Shown here: piece after piece, positions 17,701 to 25,642 of the stretch
Position numbering within the stretch: position 1 is the first letter of the stretch
Layout: every line of letters starts with the position of its first letter
Assembly: GCA_963759095.1 (NCBI GenBank)
Contig: CAVWYF010000028.1
Location: 124,001-188,000 of the forward strand
From: Anderseniella sp963759095
GTDB taxonomy: Bacteria > Pseudomonadota > Alphaproteobacteria > Rhizobiales > Aestuariivirgaceae
Reading direction: 5' to 3'
DNA: 64,000 bases
Translations under genes and position numbers: made by a program
Notes under the pieces: generated by a model
Seen by the model: only the letters and a program-made list of their open reading frames with translations
What the model was told of the DNA's origin: nothing
Databases searched by the model: none

Positions 17701-18790
17701 CTTTTTGCTTGCGAACTGAAGCACCTGTCGAGCGAATTGCAGTCACCCGCTTCTCAATTGCGGGGCGGTAATTATCGGAAATTGCCGTACGCATACGTTC
17801 AGCCTGTGCAGACGGGCTGTGCGGATAGACGGCAAACAGGCGCTCGAAAAAGGCCCTTGTGTTGCCACTGCATTCCAGCAGGACATTGTCTACAACCGCA
17901 TCAACAGGCTGGTTCGACTGCGGCGCGGTGCGGTCGGCAGCGTCGCGGTAACAGGAAAACATTTCTTCCTTGGCAAGTTCCAGTTCGGCTTCCACACTGA
18001 TGGGGCTGGGCTGGGACTGAACCGGTGCCAGAGCGGCGGTTGTCTGCTCGGCAGCCTGATTGACAGGTACCGCTTCCGGCTGAAGTGGCGTGGCCGCAGC
18101 AGCCAGCTGCTGTTCCTCCCGCACCTTCAGTACAGCTTCCCGAACGGCCGGCACGAAGGTTGATCCGGTCAACTCCTTGGCGGTCTTGCGGGATTTTTTG
18201 GTTCCAAACCTGGCGGCCAGAACTTCCGACATGGAAGAAAACGACTTGCTGCACTCTGTCTTGATGGACTTCGACACCACCGACTGCAGGTTCAGCTTGG
18301 GGATTTTCTGGGCCTGGCTGCGGGCGTATGCCGAGATACAATCGCGGAACGCAAACACTTTCGGATTCCCGGTCTTACGCCACCATTTGGCTTCGCTCAC
18401 GCGTGAAGTTTTCTTCCTGCGCTTGCGGGACGAGGTTCTCTTCTTGCGCTTGACAGGTTTGATTGCCGGTTGAGCGGCCTGCAATTGCTGCGGTCCGGGT
18501 TGAACCACGGGCTGTTGCACTTGCTGCGGCGCCGGTGCCGGTTGCGCACCGCCCGCTATGGTCGGCTGGGTAATATTGATGGTACGCCCGCCCACCGATC
18601 TAACGGTCTGCCTGGCCGGAACCTCGTTGGCTCCAGTTGGCTTGGTACCGGTAAACGCCTGTATTCCACGAGGCTTCACCGTATTGACCCGCTCGTTGTC
18701 AGACCGTTCAAGGCCGTCTGCCCATGCGCTCGATGTGCCTGCAAAACAGGCAATGGTCATAATCGCAATGGCTGAGATTCTGTATTTCAT
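17681..18790 (-). CDS. Uncharacterised secreted protein with a duplicated two-cysteine unit
   Basis: 369 residues from ATG 18790, chosen because it starts a clean signal peptide (MKYRISAIAIMTIACFAGTS, then SAWA). I do not recognise the family. Visible parts: a Pro/Gln-rich stretch (81-112); a strongly basic Lys/Arg patch (111-130); then two similar segments, each with a cysteine pair, Cys151-Cys180 and Cys280-Cys307, both followed by a Ser/Phe-rich helix. These look like a tandem duplication with one disulfide each, separated by an Ala/Pro/Gln linker (230-265). The basic patch could bind an anionic envelope polymer; that is inference. Convergent overlap of 20 bp with the transglycosylase. Confidence 0.7.
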   Translation of the reverse strand: MKYRISAIAIMTIACFAGTSSAWADGLERSDNERVNTVKPRGIQAFTGTKPTGANEVPARQTVRSVGGRTINITQPTIAGGAQPAPAPQQVQQPVVQPGPQQLQAAQPAIKPVKRKKRTSSRKRRKKTSRVSEAKWWRKTGNPKVFAFRDCISAYARSQAQKIPKLNLQSVVSKSIKTECSKSFSSMSEVLAARFGTKKSRKTAKELTGSTFVPAVREAVLKVREEQQLAAAATPLQPEAVPVNQAAEQTTAALAPVQSQPSPISVEAELELAKEEMFSCYRDAADRTAPQSNQPVDAVVDNVLLECSGNTRAFFERLFAVYPHSPSAQAERMRTAISDNYRPAIEKRVTAIRSTGASVRKQKVTSTAQ

Positions 18791-19108
18791 AAAAGGGCTC
18801 CCTTTTTGGCTCCCCGACATTCGTTCAGCATGACCAACAAACAGGCAACAAAATGACGCCAATTTGGCCAACTCAATCAATTCTTTAGGTGCTTCAACGC
18901 ACCATGCAAAGCGCCGTGCAAACATCATGCCGAAAACATTAACAAGGCGCTGAACAAGCGTCCTTGACAACGATCAACGGCACAGGACAAGCATGACTTT
19001 TAGCAGGCGTAATCAAAAACCATAAATTTGTTTATTTTCAAAGTGTTAGAATACTTTCCGGGCTCACATTTATCTGAATTGCCATAGCCGAATTGCCGGC
19101 GGGCCTGC
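18791..19108. other. Intergenic region holding a truncated family B repeat
   Basis: 318 bp between etf-QO and the secreted-protein gene, both on the minus strand. No gene is supported. An in-frame extension of the downstream ORF to 18970 lacks a plausible N-terminus. The only structure seen is a degenerate family B copy at 19011-19057; the rest is unremarkable leader or promoter DNA. Confidence 0.6.
19011..19057 (-). repeat. Family B repeat, truncated copy 4
   Basis: Aligns to the linker region of copies 2 and 3: AATCAAAAACCATAAA, then TTTTCAAAGTGTTAGA. Only half of hairpin II and the conserved TAACACTTTGAAA linker remain; hairpin I is missing. Its orientation relative to the next gene downstream (start 18790) is the same as in the three full copies. 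Confidence 0.6.
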
Positions 19109-20782
19109 CTACATATTCGGGTAGTTCGGCCCTTCACCACCTTGCGGCACCGTCCAGTTGATATTCTGCGCCGGGTCCTTGATGTCGCAGGTCTTGCAGT
19201 GCACGCAGTTCTGGAAATTGATCTGGAATTTGTCGTTTCCGGCTTCGTCCTTGACGATTTCATAGACACCGGCGGGACAATAACGCTGCGCCGGTTCTGC
19301 ATACTCGGGCAGGTTGTGGGTGACCGGAATTGATGCATCTCTCAGGTGCAGGTGTGCAGGCTGGTTCTCATCATGATTGGTTGCCGAATAGGCCACATTG
19401 GTCAATCGGTCGAATGACAGCACACCGTCGGGCCTTGGATAATCGATAACAGGATAATCGGCGGCCTTGCCGGTCGAATCAGCATCATTCTTTTCATGCT
19501 TCATGGTGCCAAAGAAGGAAAAACCGAACAGCTGGTTGGTCCACATGTCCAGTCCGCCCAGGGCAAGCCCGCCTATCAGGCCCAGTTTTGACCACAGCGG
19601 TTTGACATTGCGTACTCTCTTGAGGTCCTCAGCAATCGCAGATTTGTCCCAGGCCGCCTGGTATTCGGTCAGTTCGTCGCCTTCGCGGCCTTCAGCAATG
19701 GCTGCGGCAGCCGCATCGGCGGCCAGCATGCCGGACGCCATGGCGTTATGGGACCCCTTGATGCGGGGCACATTGACCATGCCGGCGGAACATCCGATGA
19801 GACAACCGCCGGGGAACGACAGTTTCGGTACCGACTGGTAACCGCCTTCGGTGATGGCGCGCGCGCCATAGGCCACGCGGCGGCCTCCGGCCAGCACATC
19901 GGCAATCAACGGGTGATGCTTGTAGCGCTGAAATTCCATGTAAGGGAACAGATGCGGGTTCTTGTAGTTGAGATGCACCACAAAGCCGATTGAAACCAGG
20001 TTGTCTTCGAGGTGGTACATGAACGAACCGCCACCGGTCTTGGTATCAAGCGGCCAGCCCATGGTATGGGTTACCTGGCCGGGTTTGTGATTTTCGGGTT
20101 TGATCTCCCACAGTTCTTTCATGCCAAGGCCGAATTTCTGCGGGCTTTTGCCTTCCGACAGGCTGAACTTGTCGATCAGCACCTTGGCCAGCGATCCCCG
20201 CACGCCTTCACCGATCATGACATATTTGCCATGCAGTTCCATGCCGGGTTCGTAATCCGGACCAGGCTTGCCGTCCTTGCCGAGGCCGAACACACCGGCA
20301 ACAACACCCTTTACCGACCCGTCTTCGCGATACACCAGGTCTGAACAGGCAAACCCGGGATAAATCTCAACGCCCAGACCTGCGGCCTGTTCGGCAAGCC
20401 AGCGGCACACATTGCCCAGGGACACGGCATAGTTGCCATGATTGTTCATCAGCGGCGGCATCATGAAGTTCGGCAGGCGCAAGGCGCCTGAATGGCCGAG
20501 CATATAGAAGCGGTCTTCCTTGACCGGCGTTTTCAGCGGCGCGCCTTTTTCTTTCCAGTCAGGGATCAGTTCATTGAGGGCGACCGGGTCGATTACGGCA
20601 CCGGACAGGATATGCGCGCCAACCTCGGAGCCTTTTTCCAGCACACAGACCGAAATCTCGGTTCCAGCCTTTTCCGCCAACTGCTTGAGGCGAATGGCTG
20701 CCGACAGACCTGCAGGGCCTGCACCGACAATCACGACATCAAACTCCATGGATTCGCGTTCCACTGCTGCTGCCTCATTCAT
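19109..20782 (-). CDS. Electron transfer flavoprotein:ubiquinone oxidoreductase
   Basis: A membrane-associated FAD and 4Fe-4S enzyme that passes electrons from ETF (fatty and amino acid oxidation) to ubiquinone. It has 557 residues. Seen: the N-terminal FAD-binding DVVIVGAGPAGLSAAIR (about 15-31), SGAVIDP, the central GLGMKELWEI segment, PGGCLIGCSAGMVNVPRIKGSHNAM, and the C-terminal ferredoxin-like cluster loop CVHCKTCDIKDPAQNINW. Start ATG 20782. A family B repeat lies 31 bp upstream in the divergent intergenic region shared with the uracil-DNA glycosylase gene. Confidence 0.96.
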   Translation of the reverse strand: MNEAAAVERESMEFDVVIVGAGPAGLSAAIRLKQLAEKAGTEISVCVLEKGSEVGAHILSGAVIDPVALNELIPDWKEKGAPLKTPVKEDRFYMLGHSGALRLPNFMMPPLMNNHGNYAVSLGNVCRWLAEQAAGLGVEIYPGFACSDLVYREDGSVKGVVAGVFGLGKDGKPGPDYEPGMELHGKYVMIGEGVRGSLAKVLIDKFSLSEGKSPQKFGLGMKELWEIKPENHKPGQVTHTMGWPLDTKTGGGSFMYHLEDNLVSIGFVVHLNYKNPHLFPYMEFQRYKHHPLIADVLAGGRRVAYGARAITEGGYQSVPKLSFPGGCLIGCSAGMVNVPRIKGSHNAMASGMLAADAAAAAIAEGREGDELTEYQAAWDKSAIAEDLKRVRNVKPLWSKLGLIGGLALGGLDMWTNQLFGFSFFGTMKHEKNDADSTGKAADYPVIDYPRPDGVLSFDRLTNVAYSATNHDENQPAHLHLRDASIPVTHNLPEYAEPAQRYCPAGVYEIVKDEAGNDKFQINFQNCVHCKTCDIKDPAQNINWTVPQGGEGPNYPNM

Positions 20783-20812
20783 GTGCCTGATAACTCCCGA
20801 TTTCGAAGGCCA

Positions 20813-20916
20813 CTAGATCAGTATGGTTTTTGATTGAATCAATCAAAAAACATAAAACTGATCGTTTCCAAAGTGCTAGAGCAACTTTATGGGTTCAGTT
20901 GAACCCATGTCGCTCT
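20813..20916 (-). repeat. Family B repeat, copy 2
   Basis: Full copy in the divergent etf-QO/UDG region. Hairpin II is TTTTTGATTGATTCAATCAA in the etf-QO sense, with outer stem GATCAGT/ACTGATC and GATTC at the apex. Hairpin I is ATGGGTTCA/TGAACCCAT within AGAGC flanks. The CTAGATCAG end faces the etf-QO start codon, 31 bp away. Confidence 0.85.
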
Positions 20917-20984
20917 TGTCTGTTTCCGGTGTTATAGTGGACTTGTTGAAAGACGCAATCTGTTCCTGAAAGGACATTTGCAAC

Positions 20985-21881
20985 GTGGTTGAGGACGCTG
21001 AAAGCACACAAATACCGTCTGCACGTGCCGCAGCCGCGGCCGCCCTGCAGTGGTATGCCCATATGGGTGTCGACGAGGCGATCGGTGATTTTCGCGTGGA
21101 CGGGTTTGCGCGGTCTGCAGAACTGGCGGCGCGCAGAGCGTCTGCTCCTGCCCGGGCTGTCGCAGATCAGCGCGATGGGACGCGCGCACCGCTCAACAGG
21201 CCCAGCGCACCGGCGAACCAGGCACCACGGCCGGTTCCGCGCCAGCCGGCAGCCGCACCATCCATGGCAACGGAGGAAGTCGAGCAGCTTGCCAAATCAT
21301 GCAACAGCCTCGACGAACTGGCCCGCACACTTGATGCATTTGACGCCTGCCCGCTGAAACGCACAGCGACGCAATTGTGCTTTGCCGACGGCTTGCCGGG
21401 CGCCCATGTGATGATCATTGGTGAGGCACCGGGGCGCGACGAGGATGAACAGGGCCGCCCGTTCGTCGGCAAGTCGGGTCAGTTGCTGGACAAGATGCTG
21501 GCCTGCATAGGCCTCAACCGGGCCAGCGACGATCCGGCGCAATCAGTATTCATCAGCAACATCGTTTTCTGGAGACCGCCGGGAAACCGCAAACCGTCCA
21601 CGTCGGAAGTGGTCATGTGCCTGCCGTTCGTCAGACGGGCGATTGAACTGGCAAAACCGCGCATAGTCATTGCCGCAGGTGCCACTCCTGCCCAGGCGCT
21701 GCTTGACACACCGACCGGCATAACCCGCATGCGCGGCACCTGGAAAACCATTGCCACCGGCACTGGCGAAGTGGACGTCATGCCGACACTGCATCCGTCC
21801 TATCTGCTGCGGTCTCCGGAAGCCAAAAGGTTTGCCTGGCGTGACCTGCTTGCTGTAAAGGCAAAGTTGCTGGCTATGTAG
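20985..21881 (+). CDS. Uracil-DNA glycosylase, family 4-like
   Basis: Excises uracil arising from cytosine deamination. It has 298 residues from a GTG start with AAAGGA upstream. The catalytic domain begins near residue 115 with Cys-containing FDACPLKRTATQLCF, then GEAPGRDEDEQGRPFVGKSG (146-165), SNIVFWRPPGNRKPS, CLPFVRRAIE and the C-terminal PTLHPSYLLR. These are family 4 (Fe-S) UDG hallmarks. The first ~100 residues are Ala/Pro-rich and look unstructured, longer than in thermophilic homologues. Divergent from etf-QO. Confidence 0.9.
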   Translation: MVEDAESTQIPSARAAAAAALQWYAHMGVDEAIGDFRVDGFARSAELAARRASAPARAVADQRDGTRAPLNRPSAPANQAPRPVPRQPAAAPSMATEEVEQLAKSCNSLDELARTLDAFDACPLKRTATQLCFADGLPGAHVMIIGEAPGRDEDEQGRPFVGKSGQLLDKMLACIGLNRASDDPAQSVFISNIVFWRPPGNRKPSTSEVVMCLPFVRRAIELAKPRIVIAAGATPAQALLDTPTGITRMRGTWKTIATGTGEVDVMPTLHPSYLLRSPEAKRFAWRDLLAVKAKLLAM

Positions 21882-21975
21882 AATTTGTAATTATGGACAT
21901 CAGAATAATGCGTGAAACTGCACGTCTTAAGGATGGCAGAGGTTTCAATGAACTTTCAGGATTGGTGGCACCTTC

Positions 21976-22524
21976 ATGTCGAAAATTGACAAAACCAGAC
22001 CTTTTATCCCGGTGCGAATTGCGGTTCTCACAATATCCGACACCCGCACCCTGGAGGACGATAAATCCGGCAATACGCTGTCTCAGTTGCTGGGTGACGC
22101 AGGCCATGACCTGTCGGCGCGCGCGATCTGCAAGGATGACATTCGCGCCATCCGCGCCACTTTGCGGAAATGGTTCAAGCGCAGTGATACCGATGCAATC
22201 ATTACCACCGGCGGGACCGGGCTGACGGGCCGTGACGTGACCATCGAGGCAGTTCGGCCACTGCTCGACAAGGAAGCCGACGGCTTTGCCACCGTGTTTC
22301 ACATGATGTCATTCGGCAAGATCGGCACATCGACCGTGCAATCGCGCACCATGGCCGGCATCGCATCCGGCAAATACGTGTTCTGCCTGCCGGGATCACC
22401 GGGAGCGTGCAAAGACGGCTGGAACGAGATTTTGGTCAAACAGCTCGATTACCGGCACATGCCGTGCAATTTCGTGGAAATCATGCCGCGGTTGGACGAG
22501 CATCTGCAACGGACCAAGGGGTGA
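21976..22524 (+). CDS. moaB: Molybdenum cofactor biosynthesis protein B
   Basis: A MogA/MoaB-type molybdopterin adenylyltransferase-like protein of 182 residues. Seen: VRIAVLTISDTRTLEDDKSGNTL near the N-terminus, DAIITTGGTGLTGRDVT (the ligand-binding TGGTG loop), and FCLPGSPGACKDGWNEIL. MogA-type proteins adenylylate molybdopterin before molybdenum insertion; whether this MoaB retains that activity is not visible. It follows the UDG gene on the same strand with a 94-bp gap. Confidence 0.92.
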   Translation: MSKIDKTRPFIPVRIAVLTISDTRTLEDDKSGNTLSQLLGDAGHDLSARAICKDDIRAIRATLRKWFKRSDTDAIITTGGTGLTGRDVTIEAVRPLLDKEADGFATVFHMMSFGKIGTSTVQSRTMAGIASGKYVFCLPGSPGACKDGWNEILVKQLDYRHMPCNFVEIMPRLDEHLQRTKG

Positions 22525-22562
22525 TGGAGTGAACAACTTTGCTCAGCAGTCGCTGCTTGGTT

Positions 22563-22641
22563 TATACCGCTCACGCAAGCAGCCTTGCGGCTGCGCTCCG
22601 CTAGGGCGGGCCTGACCGGCCCGAGGCCCGTCTGGGCCTAG
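22563..22641. repeat. Family C palindromic repeat, copy 2
   Basis: Starts TATACCGCTCACGCAAGCAG and runs through GCGCTCCGC to GGGCCTAG. It matches the complement of 6541-6618 with a few substitutions. The GCAGCC/GGCTGC and GGGCC-type stems are retained. It lies about 40 bp after moaB. Confidence 0.75.
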
Positions 22642-22702
22642 TGGGAAATCATCACTACGCTGGTACAGCCTCGGAGAACGGCCTGCACTACTGTAATGTA
22701 GT

Positions 22703-22735
22703 TGTCATTCCAGCGAAGGCTGGAATCCATCCCGC
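22703..22735. repeat. REP-like palindrome
   Basis: ATTCCAGCGAAGGCTGGAAT (22707-22726) is an 8-bp perfect stem with a 4-base loop, preceded by GTC and followed by CCATCCC. GTCATTCC...GGAATCCA palindromes of this kind are widespread interspersed repeats in proteobacteria. Confidence 0.7.
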
Positions 22736-22814
22736 AACGGATACATCGTCCGCGCTGGCATTGGACCCCTTGGATTCACGTAACAAGTGCAACACCTGCT
22801 AAGGTGTTGTTGCG

Positions 22815-22999
22815 ATGGGAAAGAGTTATGTTCATCTGTCTCTAGTAGAGCGGATCAAGATCGATTTGTTGCGTAAGGCGAACCAGTCGATCAGAGAAAT
22901 TGCGCGCCAGCTTGGCAGAGCCGCATGTACGGTCAGCCGTGAACTGAAACGCAATGCAAAACCAACAAAACAATGGAAGGGGGTGTATGAGGGTGAACG
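22815..22999 (+). pseudogene. IS30-family transposase, N-terminal remnant
   Basis: About 61 residues recognisable as the start of an IS30-type transposase: SYVHLSLVERIKIDLLRKA followed by the helix-turn-helix SIREIARQLGRAACTVSREL. The DDE catalytic part is absent. After the codons for GVYEGERA the sequence switches to unrelated DNA coding, in another frame, for the end of a metallo-beta-lactamase-fold protein. A short hairpin (CAACACC/GGTGTTG) lies just upstream of the ATG and may be part of the old left end. Full IS30 transposases exceed 300 residues, so this is non-functional. Confidence 0.8.
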
Positions 23000-23143
23000 C
23001 GCAAGAAGATGCTCGATATGCTGTCTGCCGACCGGGTGCCATTCACCAGTTACCACATGCCGTTCCCGGCAGTCGGTTACATCGATAAAACCGCTGATGG
23101 CGGGTATCACTATGTGCCGGTGAGCTACCAGCTCGACGTCTAG
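23000..23143 (+). pseudogene. MBL-fold metallohydrolase, C-terminal remnant
   Basis: Open frame without a start, reading KMLDMLSADRVPFTSYHMPF and then PAVGYIDKTADGGYHYVPVSYQ, ending at TAG 23141-23143. This matches my recollection of the C-terminus of a group of metallo-beta-lactamase-fold hydrolases; the zinc-binding domain is missing. It joins the IS30 remnant at about 22997-23005, and an in-frame TGA lies just before the homology. It looks like the product of a deletion between an inserted IS30 and the host gene. Confidence 0.65.
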
Positions 23144-23152
23144 AGCGACAAG

Positions 23153-23749
23153 TTATCTGCCGCGCAACCAGTTGCGATAGCTTGCAGCGTCATCGACGTC
23201 TGCAAGCTGTCGCAACAGTGTTACCGGGGCACCTTTCAGATTTGCCATGGTATCAGACAGTGCGTGCTCGCTTGACCAGCGCACATTGTCGAACATCTGC
23301 AGCACCGTGCGCTTGCGGGACTGGCCGACAAGCCAGTATCCGCCATCCGGAGCAGGCCCTAACACCGCATCATGACGCCCGAGCTGATGGAACGCATTGG
23401 CGATATCAGCGCGCTCAATGTTCGGAATGTCGCTGCCGATGACCACCACCGGGCCAATGGGCAGCGTATTGAACATGCGTTGCATGCGGTCACCGAGATC
23501 GCCGGTTCCCTGGTCCACCAGGTTGACATTACCCGGCCAGACATTGGCGTTGAGTTCATGCACACCCGATACTGCTACCCACGTCTGCCAGCGCGGATCG
23601 CGCGACAGTATGTTGAGGGTTTCAGCCAGCATGACGCGATAGACGCGGGTTGCCTCCATGGTGCCAATTCCTGCGCCCAGCCGGGTCTTGACCCGGCCAA
23701 TGCGAGGTTGCTTGGCCATGACCAGCAGGTGTTGCGTCCGCGGGCTCAT
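23153..23749 (-). CDS. rSAM/selenodomain-associated transferase 1 (TIGR04282/DUF2064)
   Basis: A 198-residue nucleotide-diphospho-sugar-transferase-like protein of the DUF2064/TIGR04282 group. Seen: MAKQPRIGRVKTRLGAGIG, the nucleotide-binding start; VVVIGSDIPN with a DxD-like acidic position; and DAVLGPAPDGGYWLVG. Databases sometimes call it an arsenosugar biosynthesis glycosyltransferase, a name based on genome context. Its start overlaps the end of the next gene upstream by 4 bp (ATGA), so the pair is one translational unit. Substrate unknown. Confidence 0.82.
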   Translation of the reverse strand: MSPRTQHLLVMAKQPRIGRVKTRLGAGIGTMEATRVYRVMLAETLNILSRDPRWQTWVAVSGVHELNANVWPGNVNLVDQGTGDLGDRMQRMFNTLPIGPVVVIGSDIPNIERADIANAFHQLGRHDAVLGPAPDGGYWLVGQSRKRTVLQMFDNVRWSSEHALSDTMANLKGAPVTLLRQLADVDDAASYRNWLRGR

Positions 23750-24411
23750 TCGTAAAACCGCTTAATTCGCTCAGGCGACACACCGAGAGACCACATTGCA
23801 AGGCAGGTCAGATTGCGTACGATGCGCGCAACATAGCCATCGCGGACATAGCGCTCGGCACTGGTTATCGCGGGCACCTCCAGATAGGCCAGACGCGACC
23901 TGCCGATGCGGCTGACCAGATCGACGTCCTCCATCAGGGGCAGCGGACGAAAACCGCCGGCCTCGTCATAAAGGCTGCGTGACACCAGCAATCCCTGGTC
24001 GCCATAGGGCATGGCAAACACCCGACAGCGCACGTGAACAAGTTTCTCCAGAATGCGGGCTTTGATACTGCTGTCGTCGAGTTCGAAACAAAACACTGCC
24101 GCCTTGCGACTTTGTGCCGTATGGGCGCGAACCGCCCGGGCCCAGCCCTTGCCCAGCACTGTATCTGCGTGCAGGAACAACAGCCAGTCGCCCGTTGCCA
24201 CCTTCGCGCCTTTCGCCATCTGAACGCCTCGTCCGGATTGTCCGCGCAACAGCACAGCGCCGAATTCGCTGACATCAGGCGAGGTCACGGAACCGCCATC
24301 AGCCACGATGATTTCGCCAATAACGGCCTCCTCCCTGTGCTCGGCCAAACAGGCAAGGGTGCGGGGCAGACTGGCGTTGGCATTACGGGTCGGAATGATG
24401 ACAGACAGCAT
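23746..24411 (-). CDS. rSAM/selenodomain-associated transferase 2 (TIGR04283, GT2-like)
   Basis: A GT-A fold glycosyltransferase family 2-like protein of 221 residues from ATG 24411 (MLSVIIPTRNA). The longer frame to 24780 crosses the divergent promoter and is rejected. Seen: the N-terminal LSVIIPTRN, EIIVADGGS, LLFLHADTVL with the metal-binding DxD-like HAD, and YGDQGLLVSRSLY. TIGR04283 members co-occur with TIGR04282 members, as here. No radical SAM gene of the selenodomain type is next to them; the neighbouring radical SAM gene is of the PA0069 type. Confidence 0.83.
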   Translation of the reverse strand: MLSVIIPTRNANASLPRTLACLAEHREEAVIGEIIVADGGSVTSPDVSEFGAVLLRGQSGRGVQMAKGAKVATGDWLLFLHADTVLGKGWARAVRAHTAQSRKAAVFCFELDDSSIKARILEKLVHVRCRVFAMPYGDQGLLVSRSLYDEAGGFRPLPLMEDVDLVSRIGRSRLAYLEVPAITSAERYVRDGYVARIVRNLTCLAMWSLGVSPERIKRFYE

Positions 24412-24511
24412 GATGGCCGGACAATAACGTCGGCATAGGTGAGTGGGAACATCCTGTTTCATGTTTTTTGTTCTTGTTATGTTCTGTTTTCTGATGTAGC
24501 ATTTCCTTATT

Positions 24512-25642
24512 ATGAACATGAACCCAACTCCCTCCAGGCTGGATCTGTACAGCGCGCCCGCAACAGCTCCTGCAATGCCGCTGGTCAAAGCGCGCGGACG
24601 TGGTGTCGGCAGCAATTCAAGCGGACGCTTTGAAGCTTTCAAGCGATCAGATATTGATGATGGCTGGCATCGTGAAGATGAAGACCTGCCGGTACTCAAA
24701 ACCCATGTAACCGAAGAGGCGGCGCGCTCCATCATTGCCCGCAATATCTCGCCGGATATCTCGTTTGACCGCTCGATCAATCCTTATCGCGGCTGTGAAC
24801 ATGGTTGTTCTTATTGTTATGCGCGGCCCAGCCATGCCTATATGGGCCTGTCTGCCGGTCTTGATTTTGAAAGCCGGTTGTTTGCCAAGACCAATGCGGT
24901 TGAGTTGCTGCAGAAAGAGCTCGGCGCAAAAGGCTATGAGCCGGCGACCATTGCCCTGGGTGCCAATACGGACCCCTATCAGCCGGTTGAGCGGCAGTAC
25001 CGCTTGACCCGCGATATCCTGAAAATCCTGAACGAATGCAACCATCCGGTCGGCATTGTAACCAAGTCCGCGCTGGTGACCCGCGACATCGATATTCTGA
25101 AGCCCATGGCCGAAAAAGGCCTGGTCAAGGTCGCGCTGTCGATCACCACGCTGGACCACAAGCTTTCGCGCCAGATGGAACCACGTGCCTCTGCTCCCGG
25201 CAAGCGGCTGCAGGCGCTTGAGCTTTTGTCAGCCGCAGGCATTCCCACTGTCGTCATGACCGCGCCCGTCATCCCGGCGATCAATGACATGGAAATCGAA
25301 AAACTTCTCGGTGCAGCACAAGCGGCAGGCGCGCGTGAGGCAGGCTACGTCCTGCTGCGCCTGCCGCACGAGTTGAAAGACCTGTTTCGCGAATGGCTGG
25401 AGCGGGAATTTCCCGACCGGGCAAAGCACGTGATGAACCTGGTGCGCGACATTCGCGGCGGCCGCGACAATGACCCGGAGTTCGGCGCACGCATGACGGG
25501 CCGCGGCCCCTATGCCTGGCAGATCGGGCGGCGGTTCGAGCTTGCCTGCAAGCGGCTGGGCCTCAACAAGGCAAAACTGAAACTGCGTGCCGACCTGTTT
25601 GAACGGCCCATCCAGCCGGGTGAACAGCTTTCATTGCTCTAA
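24512..25642 (+). CDS. PA0069-family radical SAM protein
   Basis: A 376-residue radical SAM enzyme. The [4Fe-4S] ligands Cys95, Cys99 and Cys102 are visible in YRGCEHGCSYCYARPSHAY (CxxxCxxC). The TIM-barrel core follows (ANTDPYQPVERQYRLTRDIL; VALSITTLDHKLSRQMEPR). PA0069-like proteins resemble spore photoproduct lyase in layout, but no substrate is established. It is divergent from the transferase pair and convergent with the permease, overlapping by 4 bp. Confidence 0.88.
   Translation: MNMNPTPSRLDLYSAPATAPAMPLVKARGRGVGSNSSGRFEAFKRSDIDDGWHREDEDLPVLKTHVTEEAARSIIARNISPDISFDRSINPYRGCEHGCSYCYARPSHAYMGLSAGLDFESRLFAKTNAVELLQKELGAKGYEPATIALGANTDPYQPVERQYRLTRDILKILNECNHPVGIVTKSALVTRDIDILKPMAEKGLVKVALSITTLDHKLSRQMEPRASAPGKRLQALELLSAAGIPTVVMTAPVIPAINDMEIEKLLGAAQAAGAREAGYVLLRLPHELKDLFREWLEREFPDRAKHVMNLVRDIRGGRDNDPEFGARMTGRGPYAWQIGRRFELACKRLGLNKAKLKLRADLFERPIQPGEQLSLL

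Noticed and set aside
23153..24411. Naming the transferase pair as arsenosugar biosynthesis enzymes
   Set aside because: That label comes from genome context in databases; no arsenic methyltransferase or related gene is in the window.
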